64,000 nt of DNA from NCBI RefSeq assembly GCF_023101685.1, contig NZ_CP082164.1:3472001-3536000 (forward strand). Direction: 5' to 3'. How positions within the stretch are numbered: the first letter of the stretch is position 1; the number at the start of each line of letters is the position of its first letter. Below, in pieces: positions 44,208 through 52,745 of the stretch. The stretch comes from Bradyrhizobium sp. 186 (GTDB taxonomy: Bacteria > Pseudomonadota > Alphaproteobacteria > Rhizobiales > Xanthobacteraceae). A program made the position numbers and the translations under genes. A model generated the notes under the pieces. The model saw only the letters and a list, made by a program, of their open reading frames with translations, was not told the DNA's origin and ran no database searches.

Positions 44208-44330
44208 GCGCGCGGCGGTTGCTCCGAGATTGGGGCAGACGCGGGGGCTCGTCGGGCGTTAATGTCGGCCTTTGACCCAAAGCGATCGCCCGATCATCGG
44301 CGCCGTCGCGCAGCCAAGGTCCGGCCTCTG

Positions 44331-44954
44331 ATGAGCGACCCCTCTGCCCGACTGACGCAACTTCGCGCGCGGGTCATCGAGCTGGCGCGGGCCCAGGACC
44401 CATACGCTCGCATCTTTGCGGGCAAGGACTTTCGGCGCGACTACGTGGCCGCTCGCACGGTCGCTTGGAGCATGCTGTTCGAGGATATGCGCGATACGAC
44501 CAGCCGGGTGCTCGAGATCGGCTCCAAGGAGGGGCGATCTGCCGTGTTCTGGCTCGAGTTCTTCGCCGGCGCAGACCTCACCTGCGTCGACCTCTTCGAC
44601 GAGGAATATACCGACCGATTCGACCGTAACCTTGCCGCCTATGGCACGCGCCTCCGCAAGATCGCGGGCACCTCGATCAAGGCGCTCGGCACCCTGCGCG
44701 AAGAGAAGGCGGTGTTCGATTTCATCTATGTCGACGGCAGCCATCAGCGCGACGACGTGATGATCGATTGCCTCGGTGCCTGGCGCCTGCTGCGCGATGG
44801 CGGCGTGATGTTGATGGACGACTACACCTGGATGCCGGACAATCCCGAAGCACAACGTGTCGCGCCCGCGGTCGACACCTTCCTCGCCTGGCACCCCGAT
44901 GCCGAAGTGATCCTCAAGAGCCACCAGGTCGCAGTGCGGAAGCGTCCCGTCTGA
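44331..44954 (+). CDS. Class I SAM-dependent methyltransferase
   Basis: 207 residues. Motif I is VLEIGSKEGRSAVFW near residue 57, the acidic residue binding SAM ribose follows in TCVDLFDEEY, and FDFIYVDGSHQRDDVMID with GVMLMDDYTW completes the Methyltransf_24-type fold, often found on sugars or small molecules. I use the ATG at 44331. The longer start at 44262 would place the first residues in a dispersed repeat (CCTTTGACCCAAAGCG). No partner genes; substrate unknown. Confidence 0.8.
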   Translation: MSDPSARLTQLRARVIELARAQDPYARIFAGKDFRRDYVAARTVAWSMLFEDMRDTTSRVLEIGSKEGRSAVFWLEFFAGADLTCVDLFDEEYTDRFDRNLAAYGTRLRKIAGTSIKALGTLREEKAVFDFIYVDGSHQRDDVMIDCLGAWRLLRDGGVMLMDDYTWMPDNPEAQRVAPAVDTFLAWHPDAEVILKSHQVAVRKRPV

Positions 44955-45006
44955 GACTTTGCGCCATCCGGGCTATTGGGCGCACATTGCACCAGCCCGG
45001 AATCGA

Positions 45007-45040
45007 AAAGGCCAGGCGCCCCCTCCAGCGCCCGGCCTTT
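45007..45040. terminator. Bidirectional terminator
   Basis: AAAGGCC-A-GGCGC pairs with GCGCC-C-GGCCTTT around an 8-base loop, between the convergent methyltransferase and CHRD genes. Confidence 0.88.
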
Positions 45041-45062
45041 CCGCGAGGAAGCAGTTGGTCGC

Positions 45063-45482
45063 TTACTTGGTCACCTGACCGCGGATCTCGCCGCCCGGAT
45101 TGGCCGCGGTGTGGATGTTGACGTAGAGCTTGCCGGCGAGGAGATCGGCGGCCTGCGCATCGGTCAGCGTCGCGCTGCCCTCGACCGGGCTCGAGGTGGC
45201 ATTGGGGATTGCAACCGCGACGCCGGCGTTCTTGCCGGTCTCGGCGGGGCCGTGGAAGTGGGCGGCGGTGGCGGGGCCGGAGAGTCCCGAATAGGTCACC
45301 TTCCAGGAGAGTTTCTTGCTGGCGGCGTCATAGTCCAGATCGGCCGTGCCGGTGCCGCTGGTGGTCGTGGCAGGCACTTCGGCCTTGCCGTCAAGCGTCG
45401 CCTTCAATTTCTCCGCGCAGGCCGGACCGGCAAAAGCGATGGCCGCTCCGAGTGCAAGCGTGACAAAAACGGGCTTGTTCAT
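45063..45482 (-). CDS. CHRD-domain secreted protein
   Basis: 139 residues. A signal peptide (residues 1-23, ending ACAEK) precedes one CHRD domain, a beta-rich unit first noted in chordin, with LDGKAEVPATTTSGTGTADL, HFHGPAETGKNAGVAV and LYVNIHTAANPGGEIRGQV. The metal-site-like His residues are kept. Bacterial versions are exported and of unknown function. The ATG at 45482 starts MNKPVFVTLAL. Confidence 0.88.
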   Translation of the reverse strand: MNKPVFVTLALGAAIAFAGPACAEKLKATLDGKAEVPATTTSGTGTADLDYDAASKKLSWKVTYSGLSGPATAAHFHGPAETGKNAGVAVAIPNATSSPVEGSATLTDAQAADLLAGKLYVNIHTAANPGGEIRGQVTK

Positions 45483-45635
45483 GGTCGTCTCCCTGTTGAC
45501 GTCTGATGGTGTCAATCTGCAAACAGTGCGGGTTTGATTTTATTCCCGCCGACGGATCAAGCCATCTAAATTATTCGTGGCTGGAGCGGCCGCGAACTGA
45601 CCCGTAAATTGGTTTGATCTGGATGGAATGCCTCA

Positions 45636-46562
45636 ATGCTGCGACGAACACTGCTTGCCGCCCTCCTTGCCGCCGTCGCGGCATTCGGCGCCTATTGGTG
45701 GCTGACGGCGCCGGCTGCGCTGGCGGTCCCGCTGCCGTCCCGCGCGCCTGATCTTGCCAACGGGCAGGAGATATTCAACGTCGGCGGCTGCTCGTCCTGC
45801 CATGCCGTGCCCAACCAGCCCGACCGTCTGCGGCTCGGCGGCGGCCTGCCGCTCGGCTCGCCGTTCGGGACGTTTTACGCTCCCAACATTTCCCCTGATC
45901 CAACCGACGGCATCGGGCGCTGGCGCGAGGCCGATTTCGTCAGCGCCGTGATGCGGGGCGTTTCGCCGGAGGGAACGCATTACTTCCCGGCACTTCCCTA
46001 CGCGTCCTATCATATCGCGAAGCTGGACGACGTTCGGGATCTCTTCGCCTATCTGAAGACCTTGCCGGCCGTGCCGGGCAGGGTGCGCGATAACGACCTG
46101 CCGTTTCCTTTCAACATCCGCCGCAATGTCGGCATCTGGAAATTGCTGTTCATGGACGGCAAGCCGTTCGTGCCGGATGCAACGCGCTCGCCGCAATGGA
46201 ATCGCGGCGCCTATCTCGTCAATAGCTTCGGCCATTGCGCGGAATGCCACAGCCCGCGCAATGTCCTCGGCGGCATCATCACCGCGCAGCGCTTTGCCGG
46301 CGGCCCCAATCCGGAAGGCGAGGGTTGGGTGCCCAACATCACGCAAAAGGGCATCGGGGAATGGAGCGAGAAAGAGATCGCTGATTTTCTCGAAACCGGC
46401 GAGATGCCCGAAGGCGACAGCGCGTCAGGCGCGATGCGGCCGGTCATCAAGAATCTGGCGCAGCTCACGGCGCAGGATCGCGCCGCGATGGCGGCCTATC
46501 TGAAGTCGCTGCCGCCGGTCGATGGGCCGACGCCGCCAAAACGCAAGCAAGGTGGCGCCTGA
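45636..46562 (+). CDS. Dihaem cytochrome c, membrane-anchored
   Basis: 308 residues. A hydrophobic N-terminus (residues 4-30) without an obvious cleavage site is probably an anchor. Two class I haem domains follow: CSSCH at residues 52-56 and CAECH near residue 207, each with a later Met or His candidate (GVSPEGTHYFPALPY, GEMPEGDSASG). The pattern matches the cytochrome subunits of periplasmic sugar or alcohol dehydrogenases (FDH/ADH type). No dehydrogenase gene is adjacent, so the partner must be elsewhere. Confidence 0.88.
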   Translation: MLRRTLLAALLAAVAAFGAYWWLTAPAALAVPLPSRAPDLANGQEIFNVGGCSSCHAVPNQPDRLRLGGGLPLGSPFGTFYAPNISPDPTDGIGRWREADFVSAVMRGVSPEGTHYFPALPYASYHIAKLDDVRDLFAYLKTLPAVPGRVRDNDLPFPFNIRRNVGIWKLLFMDGKPFVPDATRSPQWNRGAYLVNSFGHCAECHSPRNVLGGIITAQRFAGGPNPEGEGWVPNITQKGIGEWSEKEIADFLETGEMPEGDSASGAMRPVIKNLAQLTAQDRAAMAAYLKSLPPVDGPTPPKRKQGGA

Positions 46563-46739
46563 GGCCGGACCTTGCCGATTGACACGAGGTGGTTGCACCC
46601 CCATCCTTGCTGCCGAACGGGAATTGGAATTGCGTGACGATGGGGTGTCGAGTCTTTGCGCGATTGCGGCTGATCGTTTCGACGCGTGATTTCGCCGGGC
46701 CCGACGGCACGCGACTCGCGGCTCAACCGTTCGGTTGAG

Positions 46740-48335
46740 ATGGCGCGTCCGCCAAAACTCCCGACGGTGCTGGATCTGCGTTTTCTGACGCTCTTCAGGG
46801 CCGCTCTTGGTGAGGAGCCGGCGGCGATCGACGCCTATCGCGCCTGGCGCGCGTCCGAGCCGCTCGATGCGGCCGACGAAGTGGTTTACCGGACCATGCC
46901 GCTCCTCGTGGCCACGGCCGACCGGGCCGGAATCGCGGATGCCGACACCAAACGGATGCGCGGCGTCGTCAAGCATGTGTGGTTGTCGAACGCGACGCGG
47001 GTCCGCGATCTCGTCGAGGCCAATACGGCGCTCGAAAACGCCGGCATCGCGGCGCTGCTGATCAAGGGCGGTGCGCTGTTTGCGCGCGACGAGAGCTACA
47101 TGGCGAAGCGCATGACGGGCGATTACGATCTCCTGGTTCGCCGCAAGGATGCGGCCCGCGCGATCGAGGTGCTGCGGCAGGCGTCGTTTCGCAGCTATGG
47201 CATGAAAGTCGAGCTGTTCTCGGAATCCGACTTCGATCGCGACATCCATGCCGTCGCGATGTCGCGGGCCGGGTTCGGCCGCGCGATCGATCTGCACTGG
47301 CGTGCGATTTTCTGGCTCGATGACGACAGCTTCACCGAGGAGCTGTTCACGACCGCCGAACCAGCGACGTTGCTGACGCATGATCTGCTGATCCCGGGTC
47401 TGGCCGAACATCTGGCGATCGCCGCCATGCGGCCTGAACCCGAGGACCAGAAGGAGATCGTCTTCCGCGCGCTCGAGATCGTGCATGTGCTGCAAAATTA
47501 CGGCGGCAAGGTCGATTGGGAGCGGTTTCGCGCGCTCGTCACACGGTATGGCGGCAGCCTGTTTGCCGCCCAGTTGCTGGATGTCGTCGCGCGGGAAACG
47601 CAGGGTCTCGTGCCGGCAGGACTGGTTGCGCAGCTCTGGAGCTATAGCCCGCCGCGAAGCGCGATCGAGATCTCCGTTCGGAAGGTGCCGGCGGGGCAGC
47701 GCTCGTCGTGGCAGCATTTCCTGGTCGCGTTCTTCGCCGCGCTGCGTGCGCAATTCAAGGCGCCATTTCTGCGAAGCGATTGGCCAAGGCTTCCCGGCGC
47801 CGCCGTCGCGGCGCTCGATGCTAGTGCTGCGCATTTTCCCGTCTTCAAGGGCGCGGTCCTCGCGCGGCTGTGGCGGCAGGCGGCCGCACCGGTCCATCCA
47901 TTGCAGGGCGCGGACGTCTGGTTCGGACACGGCTTTTCCATTCCGGAGGAGGAGGGACGGTGGACGGACCGCGGGTTCGCCACGATCGAGGCGAGCGTCG
48001 ATGCGCCGGCCCAAACCTCCGTGATCGTGGAGCTTGCGGTCGTGCCGTTCCTGCCCCCGGATAACGAGCCGTTCCGCTTCGAGGCCTACGCCGGTACCGG
48101 CGGCAAGCTGCAGGTAAGAGCAGGACGTGAAGACCCTATGCCGTTCAGATTTTCACTGAACGCGAAGGTGGTCGGCTCGGCGCCGCGGAAAATCATCGTC
48201 GCGCTGCGGATGCGCGACGCCAAGCGGCCGAGCGACATCGGTCATTCGATCGATCCTCGCCTGCTCGGGCTGTTCGTGAAATCGGTCTCGATCAACGGCG
48301 CGCCGGTCTTCACTCCGGCGGGCGCCGCGCCTTGA
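46740..48335 (+). CDS. Nucleotidyltransferase-family protein of an HPr-rel-A type cluster
   Basis: 531 residues. The nucleotidyltransferase-5 part lies in the first ~260 residues: LIKGGALFARDESYMAKRMTGDYDLLV gives a GG and a D-x-D pattern typical of nucleotidyltransferases, and FGRAIDLHWRAIFW a third acidic site. The remainder is unlike known domains. Genes of this type accompany HprK-related kinase A and PqqD-like proteins in the system I recall as HPr-rel-A. Here those partners are convergent to it on the minus strand. The ATG at 46740 begins MARPPKLP; a GTG at 46686 is possible. The substrate is unknown. Confidence 0.75.
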   Translation: MARPPKLPTVLDLRFLTLFRAALGEEPAAIDAYRAWRASEPLDAADEVVYRTMPLLVATADRAGIADADTKRMRGVVKHVWLSNATRVRDLVEANTALENAGIAALLIKGGALFARDESYMAKRMTGDYDLLVRRKDAARAIEVLRQASFRSYGMKVELFSESDFDRDIHAVAMSRAGFGRAIDLHWRAIFWLDDDSFTEELFTTAEPATLLTHDLLIPGLAEHLAIAAMRPEPEDQKEIVFRALEIVHVLQNYGGKVDWERFRALVTRYGGSLFAAQLLDVVARETQGLVPAGLVAQLWSYSPPRSAIEISVRKVPAGQRSSWQHFLVAFFAALRAQFKAPFLRSDWPRLPGAAVAALDASAAHFPVFKGAVLARLWRQAAAPVHPLQGADVWFGHGFSIPEEEGRWTDRGFATIEASVDAPAQTSVIVELAVVPFLPPDNEPFRFEAYAGTGGKLQVRAGREDPMPFRFSLNAKVVGSAPRKIIVALRMRDAKRPSDIGHSIDPRLLGLFVKSVSINGAPVFTPAGAAP

Positions 48336-48353
48336 TGGCCTTGCGCAGCGCCA

Positions 48354-48989
48354 TCAGTGCTCGAGATCTTGCGCCTCGGTATTGGTGCGGCCGCCATTGC
48401 CGAGCTGGAGCCGGCGCCGGACGACGATATCGTCGACATGCGCGGTTTTGAGGCCGCTCTGCTTGGCGCGGCCGAGCCACGCGATGAAGAACGTCGCGGG
48501 CAGCGTCTCATCGAATGCATCGATCCGGTCGAGCGCGGCGCGGCGGATCAGCATGCATTGCTTGAGCTCGCCCGGCATGATCTCGAGGGCCGGCATGAGG
48601 CGCTGGCGTTGGTCTTCCGGTACGTCGGGGCTGACGAACTGCTGCACCTTGCCGAACACGGCCTCGACGTCGCTGTGATGTTCGAGCAGTGCCGATTGCA
48701 GCTCCAGCTTGCGCGGAGTCCAGAGGTCGTCCGCATCGCAGAACCCGATGAGCTCGCCGCGCGCCATCGCCAGGGCCCTGTTGACGGCAATGGCCTGGCC
48801 GCTGTTGTTCTGGGCGAGCGCGACGATGCGGTCGCCGAACCGGTCGAGAATGCCGCGCGTGCCGTCGATCGACCCGTCGTCGATGACGATGACCTCGCCG
48901 GGCGGGACTGTCTGGCCGAGCACGCTCTCGATCGCCTCGGCAATGTAGGCCTCGGCGTTGTAGGCGGCGATCACCACGGAGACCTGCAT
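48354..48989 (-). CDS. GT2-family glycosyltransferase
   Basis: 211 residues, GT-A fold. SVVIAAYNAEAYIAEAIESVL opens it, VIVIDDGSIDGT contains the first Asp group and GFCDADDLWTPRKLEL the D-x-D metal site. The length is short, with a compact C-terminal part. It follows the HprK-like gene by 12 bases on the same strand, so it appears to belong to that cluster, where it would glycosylate or otherwise modify an unknown product. Confidence 0.82.
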   Translation of the reverse strand: MQVSVVIAAYNAEAYIAEAIESVLGQTVPPGEVIVIDDGSIDGTRGILDRFGDRIVALAQNNSGQAIAVNRALAMARGELIGFCDADDLWTPRKLELQSALLEHHSDVEAVFGKVQQFVSPDVPEDQRQRLMPALEIMPGELKQCMLIRRAALDRIDAFDETLPATFFIAWLGRAKQSGLKTAHVDDIVVRRRLQLGNGGRTNTEAQDLEH

Positions 48990-49001
48990 GTCGGCGTAGC
49001 C

Positions 49002-49994
49002 TCAGAGCCGTTCCAGTTGGCGGGCGAAGGCGGAGGGAATGTCCATCGGCGCGGTGCCGGTGTCGGCGAAGAACACCGGTGCGAGGCCTGCGATCCGCGC
49101 GACCTTGTCGGCGATCACGTTGGGCCATCCCGGCAATTCGTAGGCCGTGGTCGGCAGCAGCGCGCGAAACGCGTCCGACTGCCGGGCCGGCGCGAATTGG
49201 GGCGATGCCGCGCCGCGCCTGCGGGGGATGAAGATCGCGCGCAGCCGGCCGCCGCCGATCCGGTTCCCGAGATCGGCAAGGCTCAGCTCGTGGCGCGGCT
49301 CGCCGTTGAAGTCCGAGACCGGCGTGGTCTCGCCGATGAAGCTTTGAAACGTGTCGACCAGGGCAGGGCGCAGCCGCGCGGAGCAGAACAGCGGTTCGAT
49401 CTGTCCGGTCTCGCTGTCGACCGCGACAAAATCGTCGCCCGCATAGTGCCAGCCGGCCTTCGCGCAGGAGAGCGTCGCGGTGGTCTTGCCGCTGTGGCCT
49501 TCGCCGGCCAGCAGCGTGAACCCCGCCGTGCTTCCGACCGCCGCGGCGTGAACGGCACACCAGGGCGTATCGTGCATCATGGCATGGATCAGCGAGATCG
49601 CCGGACGGCTGCGGATCCAGGGCGGTGCCTCGCCCTTGGGCAGCCACGCGATGCCGTGCCGTGCGACCAGGTCGATCGCGAACAGCACGGGAATGACGGC
49701 CGGCTGCCATACCGAATAGATCCCGTCCTCGATCAACAGGCGCGGGCGCTCGGCGGCTTCCGGCACCAGCGCGGAGAGATCATGGTCGGCGGCGGTGATG
49801 AAGCGCAGGTCGAGATCGAAATTGCCTGGTGCGCGCAGGATGTAAGCGGGCAGGAACGTGCCGGCCAAATCCTGCGAGGCAAATTCGAGACGCAAGCCGA
49901 ACGGGCCGCAGCGGGCGTAGGCTTCGATCGGCTCCGATGCCGCTCTGGCGAAAACCGCCGTGATCTGCTGCCGGATGAGACCGCTAGCCTTCAT
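49002..49994 (-). CDS. HprK-related kinase A
   Basis: 330 residues. The C-terminal half resembles the HPr Ser kinase/phosphatase domain, with HAAAVG before the P-loop GEGHSGKTT (residues 164-172) and the HprK-type GDDFVAVD 15 residues on. The N-terminal half is specific to the group. True HprK phosphorylates the carrier HPr; these relatives occur with PqqD-like proteins and no known HPr target. The ATG at 49994 overlaps the PqqD-like stop by 11 bases, indicating coupled translation. A start at 50033 would overlap further. Part of a three-gene minus-strand operon. Confidence 0.82.
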   Translation of the reverse strand: MKASGLIRQQITAVFARAASEPIEAYARCGPFGLRLEFASQDLAGTFLPAYILRAPGNFDLDLRFITAADHDLSALVPEAAERPRLLIEDGIYSVWQPAVIPVLFAIDLVARHGIAWLPKGEAPPWIRSRPAISLIHAMMHDTPWCAVHAAAVGSTAGFTLLAGEGHSGKTTATLSCAKAGWHYAGDDFVAVDSETGQIEPLFCSARLRPALVDTFQSFIGETTPVSDFNGEPRHELSLADLGNRIGGGRLRAIFIPRRRGAASPQFAPARQSDAFRALLPTTAYELPGWPNVIADKVARIAGLAPVFFADTGTAPMDIPSAFARQLERL

Positions 49995-50424
49995 GGGGCT
50001 CGCGGAGCGGCCAGCCTTCGTCGCCGGCGTCATGCACGGGATCCATCAGCAAGAGCTCCCGCAGATTGTCGAAGCGCTGGAATTCCGGGGCGGCGAATTC
50101 GTCCTTGAGCACCGGCGACCATCTCTCGGCGCGCGGATCGGCCTCGCCATTCGCGATGAGGCCTTCCGCCAGCATGCTGTCGATGAAGGCTTGCACCTGC
50201 TGCGCAATGGAGGCGGGATCGCCGCCGGTCGCGGCGGCACATGCGCTCGCGATCTCCTCAACCGTTCGGCCGGCCTTGATGCCGAGCCAGACCTGGGCGG
50301 CGCTGCCGTCGAGGTTGTAGTAGACGCCGTTCTGATAGTTGGCCAACACCACTTCACTATCAAACTGCTGGCTGATCAGCAGCGGCACCGAAACGGTGAG
50401 GGCCATGACTTGCTCAGTACTCAC
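49984..50424 (-). CDS. PqqD-family protein (HPr-rel-A system) with a distinctive C-terminal tail
   Basis: 146 residues. Residues ~10-90 are the PqqD-like winged helix that binds leader peptides in RiPP pathways (VVLANYQNGVYYNLDGSAAQVW, then an alpha-helical part). Residues ~105-146 form an extra tail with FQRFDNLRELLLMDPVHDAGDEGWPL, a stretch I recall as conserved in this subgroup. PqqD proteins present peptide substrates to modifying enzymes, but no precursor gene is obvious next to it. The start is a GTG at 50424; an ATG at 50406 is an alternative. It is followed by the overlapping HprK-like gene. Confidence 0.8.
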   Translation of the reverse strand: MSTEQVMALTVSVPLLISQQFDSEVVLANYQNGVYYNLDGSAAQVWLGIKAGRTVEEIASACAAATGGDPASIAQQVQAFIDSMLAEGLIANGEADPRAERWSPVLKDEFAAPEFQRFDNLRELLLMDPVHDAGDEGWPLREPHEG

Positions 50425-50514
50425 TTCAATTCCAAGAACCGCAATTCCAAGGGCCGCACGCTAGCATAGGCGTTCGGCTGCGAGAACTGCGCCAATTGCG
50501 ACAATTCCGGGCAG

Positions 50515-50760
50515 CTAGACCGCCCCGAACGCCTTGAAGGTGATGATGGTGAGGGTGTCCTGGATGCCGGGCAGCACCTGCACCTTCTCGTTGATGAAGT
50601 GGCCGATGTCGGTGTCCTTGTCGACGTAGAACTTCACCAGCAAGTCGTAATGGCCGGCCGTGGAGTAGATCTCGGAAGCGATCTCGGCCTCGGCAAGCGC
50701 ATTCGCGACCGTATAGGACTGGCCGAGCTTGCATTTGATCTGGACGAAAAAGGGAACCAT
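50515..50760 (-). CDS. Standalone Lrp/AsnC ligand-binding (RAM) domain
   Basis: 81 residues with the RAM-domain pattern (VPFFVQIKCKLGQSYTVAN, STAGHYDLLVKFYV, LPGIQDTLTIITFKAF) but no helix-turn-helix. Such short proteins form the effector-binding half of Lrp-type regulators and may modulate a full-length regulator or bind amino acids on their own. The ATG at 50760 fits; a longer start lacks support. Confidence 0.88.
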   Translation of the reverse strand: MVPFFVQIKCKLGQSYTVANALAEAEIASEIYSTAGHYDLLVKFYVDKDTDIGHFINEKVQVLPGIQDTLTIITFKAFGAV

Positions 50761-50817
50761 TGCAGTCACTCCGAAGTCATATCTGGCGGGCTAATAGGCC
50801 AAAATCGGCCGGATTTA

Positions 50818-50867
50818 GCAAGCGAACTTGCTGCCTCCGGGCGCAAGCAAACTTGCTGCCTCCCGGC
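50818..50867. repeat. 25-base direct tandem repeat (two copies)
   Basis: GCAAGCGAACTTGCTGCCTC and five more bases (50818-50842) are followed without gap by a copy with two changes (50843-50867). It sits between the RAM-domain gene and thiD; each copy holds an AGCNAACTTGCT semi-palindrome. Confidence 0.8.
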
Positions 50868-50915
50868 ATGCGCGGTAGGACGGATCATGGCCCCGAACCA
50901 GCGGAAAATCGCCCC

Positions 50916-51716
50916 ATGACGACGCCCGTGGCGCTCACCATCGCCGGCTCCGATTCGAGCGGTGGCGCCGGTATCCAGGCGGATCTGAAGACCTTTGCCG
51001 CGCTCGGCGTCTACGGCGCCTCTGTCATCACGGCACTGACGGCGCAGAACACAAAAGGCGTCACCGGCATTCACGCGGTGCCGGCCGATTTCGTCACCGC
51101 ACAGATCGATGCCGTGTTCTCCGATCTCGACGTCGGCGCGGTGAAGATCGGCATGGTGGCGCAGGCCGCCAGCATCGATGCGATCGCAGCCGCGCTGTCG
51201 CGCTGGGCACCCCGCCACGTCGTGCTCGATCCCGTCATGGTCGCAACCTCCGGCGATCGCCTGCTGGCGTCCGACGCCGTCGACGCCCTGCGCACGAAGT
51301 TGATGCCGCTGGCTTCGGTGATCACACCCAACCTGCCGGAGGCTGCCGCTCTGCTCGACGAACCCGTCGCGCGAACCGAGGCCGACATCGAAGGCCAGGG
51401 GCGCCGCCTGCTGGCGCTCGGCTGTCGCGCGGTGCTGATCAAGGGCGGCCACGGCGAGGGCGCCGAGAGCACCGACTATCTCGTCAGCGCCGAAGGAACG
51501 ATCGCGCTCGCCGCGCCACGCGTCGCCACCCAAAACACCCATGGCACCGGCTGCTCGCTGTCCTCAGCGGTCGCGGCGGGGCTTGCCAAGGGCGAGGATC
51601 TCGAGGGCGCCGTGCGCAACGCCAAGGCCTGGATCAGCGCGGCGATTGCGGCCGCCGACCGCTTCAGCGTCGGCCACGGCCACGGGCCGATCCATCATTT
51701 CCACAGGTTTTACTGA
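50916..51716 (+). CDS. thiD: Hydroxymethylpyrimidine (phosphate) kinase
   Basis: 266 residues of the ribokinase fold. [29 protein letters not shown] opens the protein exactly as ThiD, and [19 protein letters not shown] near the end contains the anion hole and catalytic Cys of that family. It phosphorylates HMP and HMP-phosphate for thiamine pyrophosphate synthesis in the cytosol. The ATG at 50916 gives the family length. No other thiamine gene is here. Confidence 0.96.
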   Translation: MTTPVALTIAGSDSSGGAGIQADLKTFAALGVYGASVITALTAQNTKGVTGIHAVPADFVTAQIDAVFSDLDVGAVKIGMVAQAASIDAIAAALSRWAPRHVVLDPVMVATSGDRLLASDAVDALRTKLMPLASVITPNLPEAAALLDEPVARTEADIEGQGRRLLALGCRAVLIKGGHGEGAESTDYLVSAEGTIALAAPRVATQNTHGTGCSLSSAVAAGLAKGEDLEGAVRNAKAWISAAIAAADRFSVGHGHGPIHHFHRFY

Positions 51717-51932
51717 CGTCGGCTTCGCGCGCTGCGTCGGCTCCCGTCGTTAACCAGTAAGGCCATGTCCCTCCGGGTTTTGCGGAGGCCTGTGCGGCGC
51801 CATGTCGCCTGATTGTCGCATGCGACTGATATTCGCGGGGAGAGCGAGGCGAGGTTTGATTCGTTATCTGAGGGTGCCTCAAAGGTTCAATCGGTCATCC
51901 CCCTGTCACGGGATATTGTTACAGGCTGTCGC

Positions 51933-52745
51933 ATGGGAAGTTACGATGTGAGTGACGAGAGCCCTGAAAGGCGCTTTCGCACCTTGTTCATCTCCGACGT
52001 TCATCTCGGAGCCCGCGGTTCGCAAGCCGACCTTCTGCTGGACTTCCTGCGCTTCCACGACGCCGATACCATCTATCTCGTCGGCGACATCGTCGACGGC
52101 TGGGCGCTGAAATCGAGCTGGCACTGGCCACAATCGCATAACGACCTGGTTCAGAAGCTTTTGCGCAAGGCGCGCAAGGGTGCCAAGGTCATCTACATCC
52201 CCGGCAATCACGACGAATTCCTGCGCAACTATTACGGCACGCATTTCGGCGGGATCGACGTCGTCGAGAACACCGTCCACACCGGAGTGGACGGCAAGCG
52301 CTATCTCGTCATCCACGGCGACATCTTCGACCTCGTGGTGCAGAACGCGCGCTGGCTCGCCCATCTCGGCGACAAGGCCTACGACTTCGCGATCCAGATG
52401 AATCGCTTCGTCAACTTCTTCCGGCGCATGTTCAAAGTGCCGTACTGGTCGCTGTCGCAATGGGCCAAGCAGAAGGTCAAGAACGCCGTCAACTATATCG
52501 GCGCGTTCGAGCAGGCGCTCGCCGCCGAGGCGCGCCGCCACGACGCCCACGGCGTGATCTGCGGCCACATCCACTACGCCGTGATCCGCGACGAGGGCGG
52601 TATCCGCTACATGAACTGCGGCGATTGGGTCGAGAGCTGCACGGCGCTGGTCGAGCACGACGACGGCCGTTTCGAGATCATCACCTGGGCGGATCAGTTG
52701 CAGAAGGCGGTCCCGGTCGTGCCCGTGGCGGCAAGGGCAGCTTGA
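51933..52745 (+). CDS. LpxH-like metallophosphoesterase
   Basis: 270 residues of the calcineurin-type phosphatase fold with all metal motifs: ISDVHLGA, GDIVDGW, GNHDEF, HGDIFD and GHIHY. It belongs to the UDP-2,3-diacylglucosamine diphosphatase (LpxH)-like family, but most alphaproteobacteria use LpxI for that lipid A step, so another lipid or sugar phosphate is possible. The ATG at 51933 begins MGSYDVSD. The stop overlaps the following GT4 start (TGATG), linking the two. Confidence 0.82.
   Translation: MGSYDVSDESPERRFRTLFISDVHLGARGSQADLLLDFLRFHDADTIYLVGDIVDGWALKSSWHWPQSHNDLVQKLLRKARKGAKVIYIPGNHDEFLRNYYGTHFGGIDVVENTVHTGVDGKRYLVIHGDIFDLVVQNARWLAHLGDKAYDFAIQMNRFVNFFRRMFKVPYWSLSQWAKQKVKNAVNYIGAFEQALAAEARRHDAHGVICGHIHYAVIRDEGGIRYMNCGDWVESCTALVEHDDGRFEIITWADQLQKAVPVVPVAARAA

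Noticed and set aside
44262..44330. Longer N-terminus for the methyltransferase (start at 44262)
   Set aside because: The first codons fall in a dispersed CCTTTGACCCAAAGCG-type repeat and the added residues are not part of the methyltransferase fold.
48357..50108. 583-codon plus-strand frame across the GT2 and HprK-like genes
   Set aside because: It spans two well-supported opposite-strand genes and their junction, so it is a shadow.
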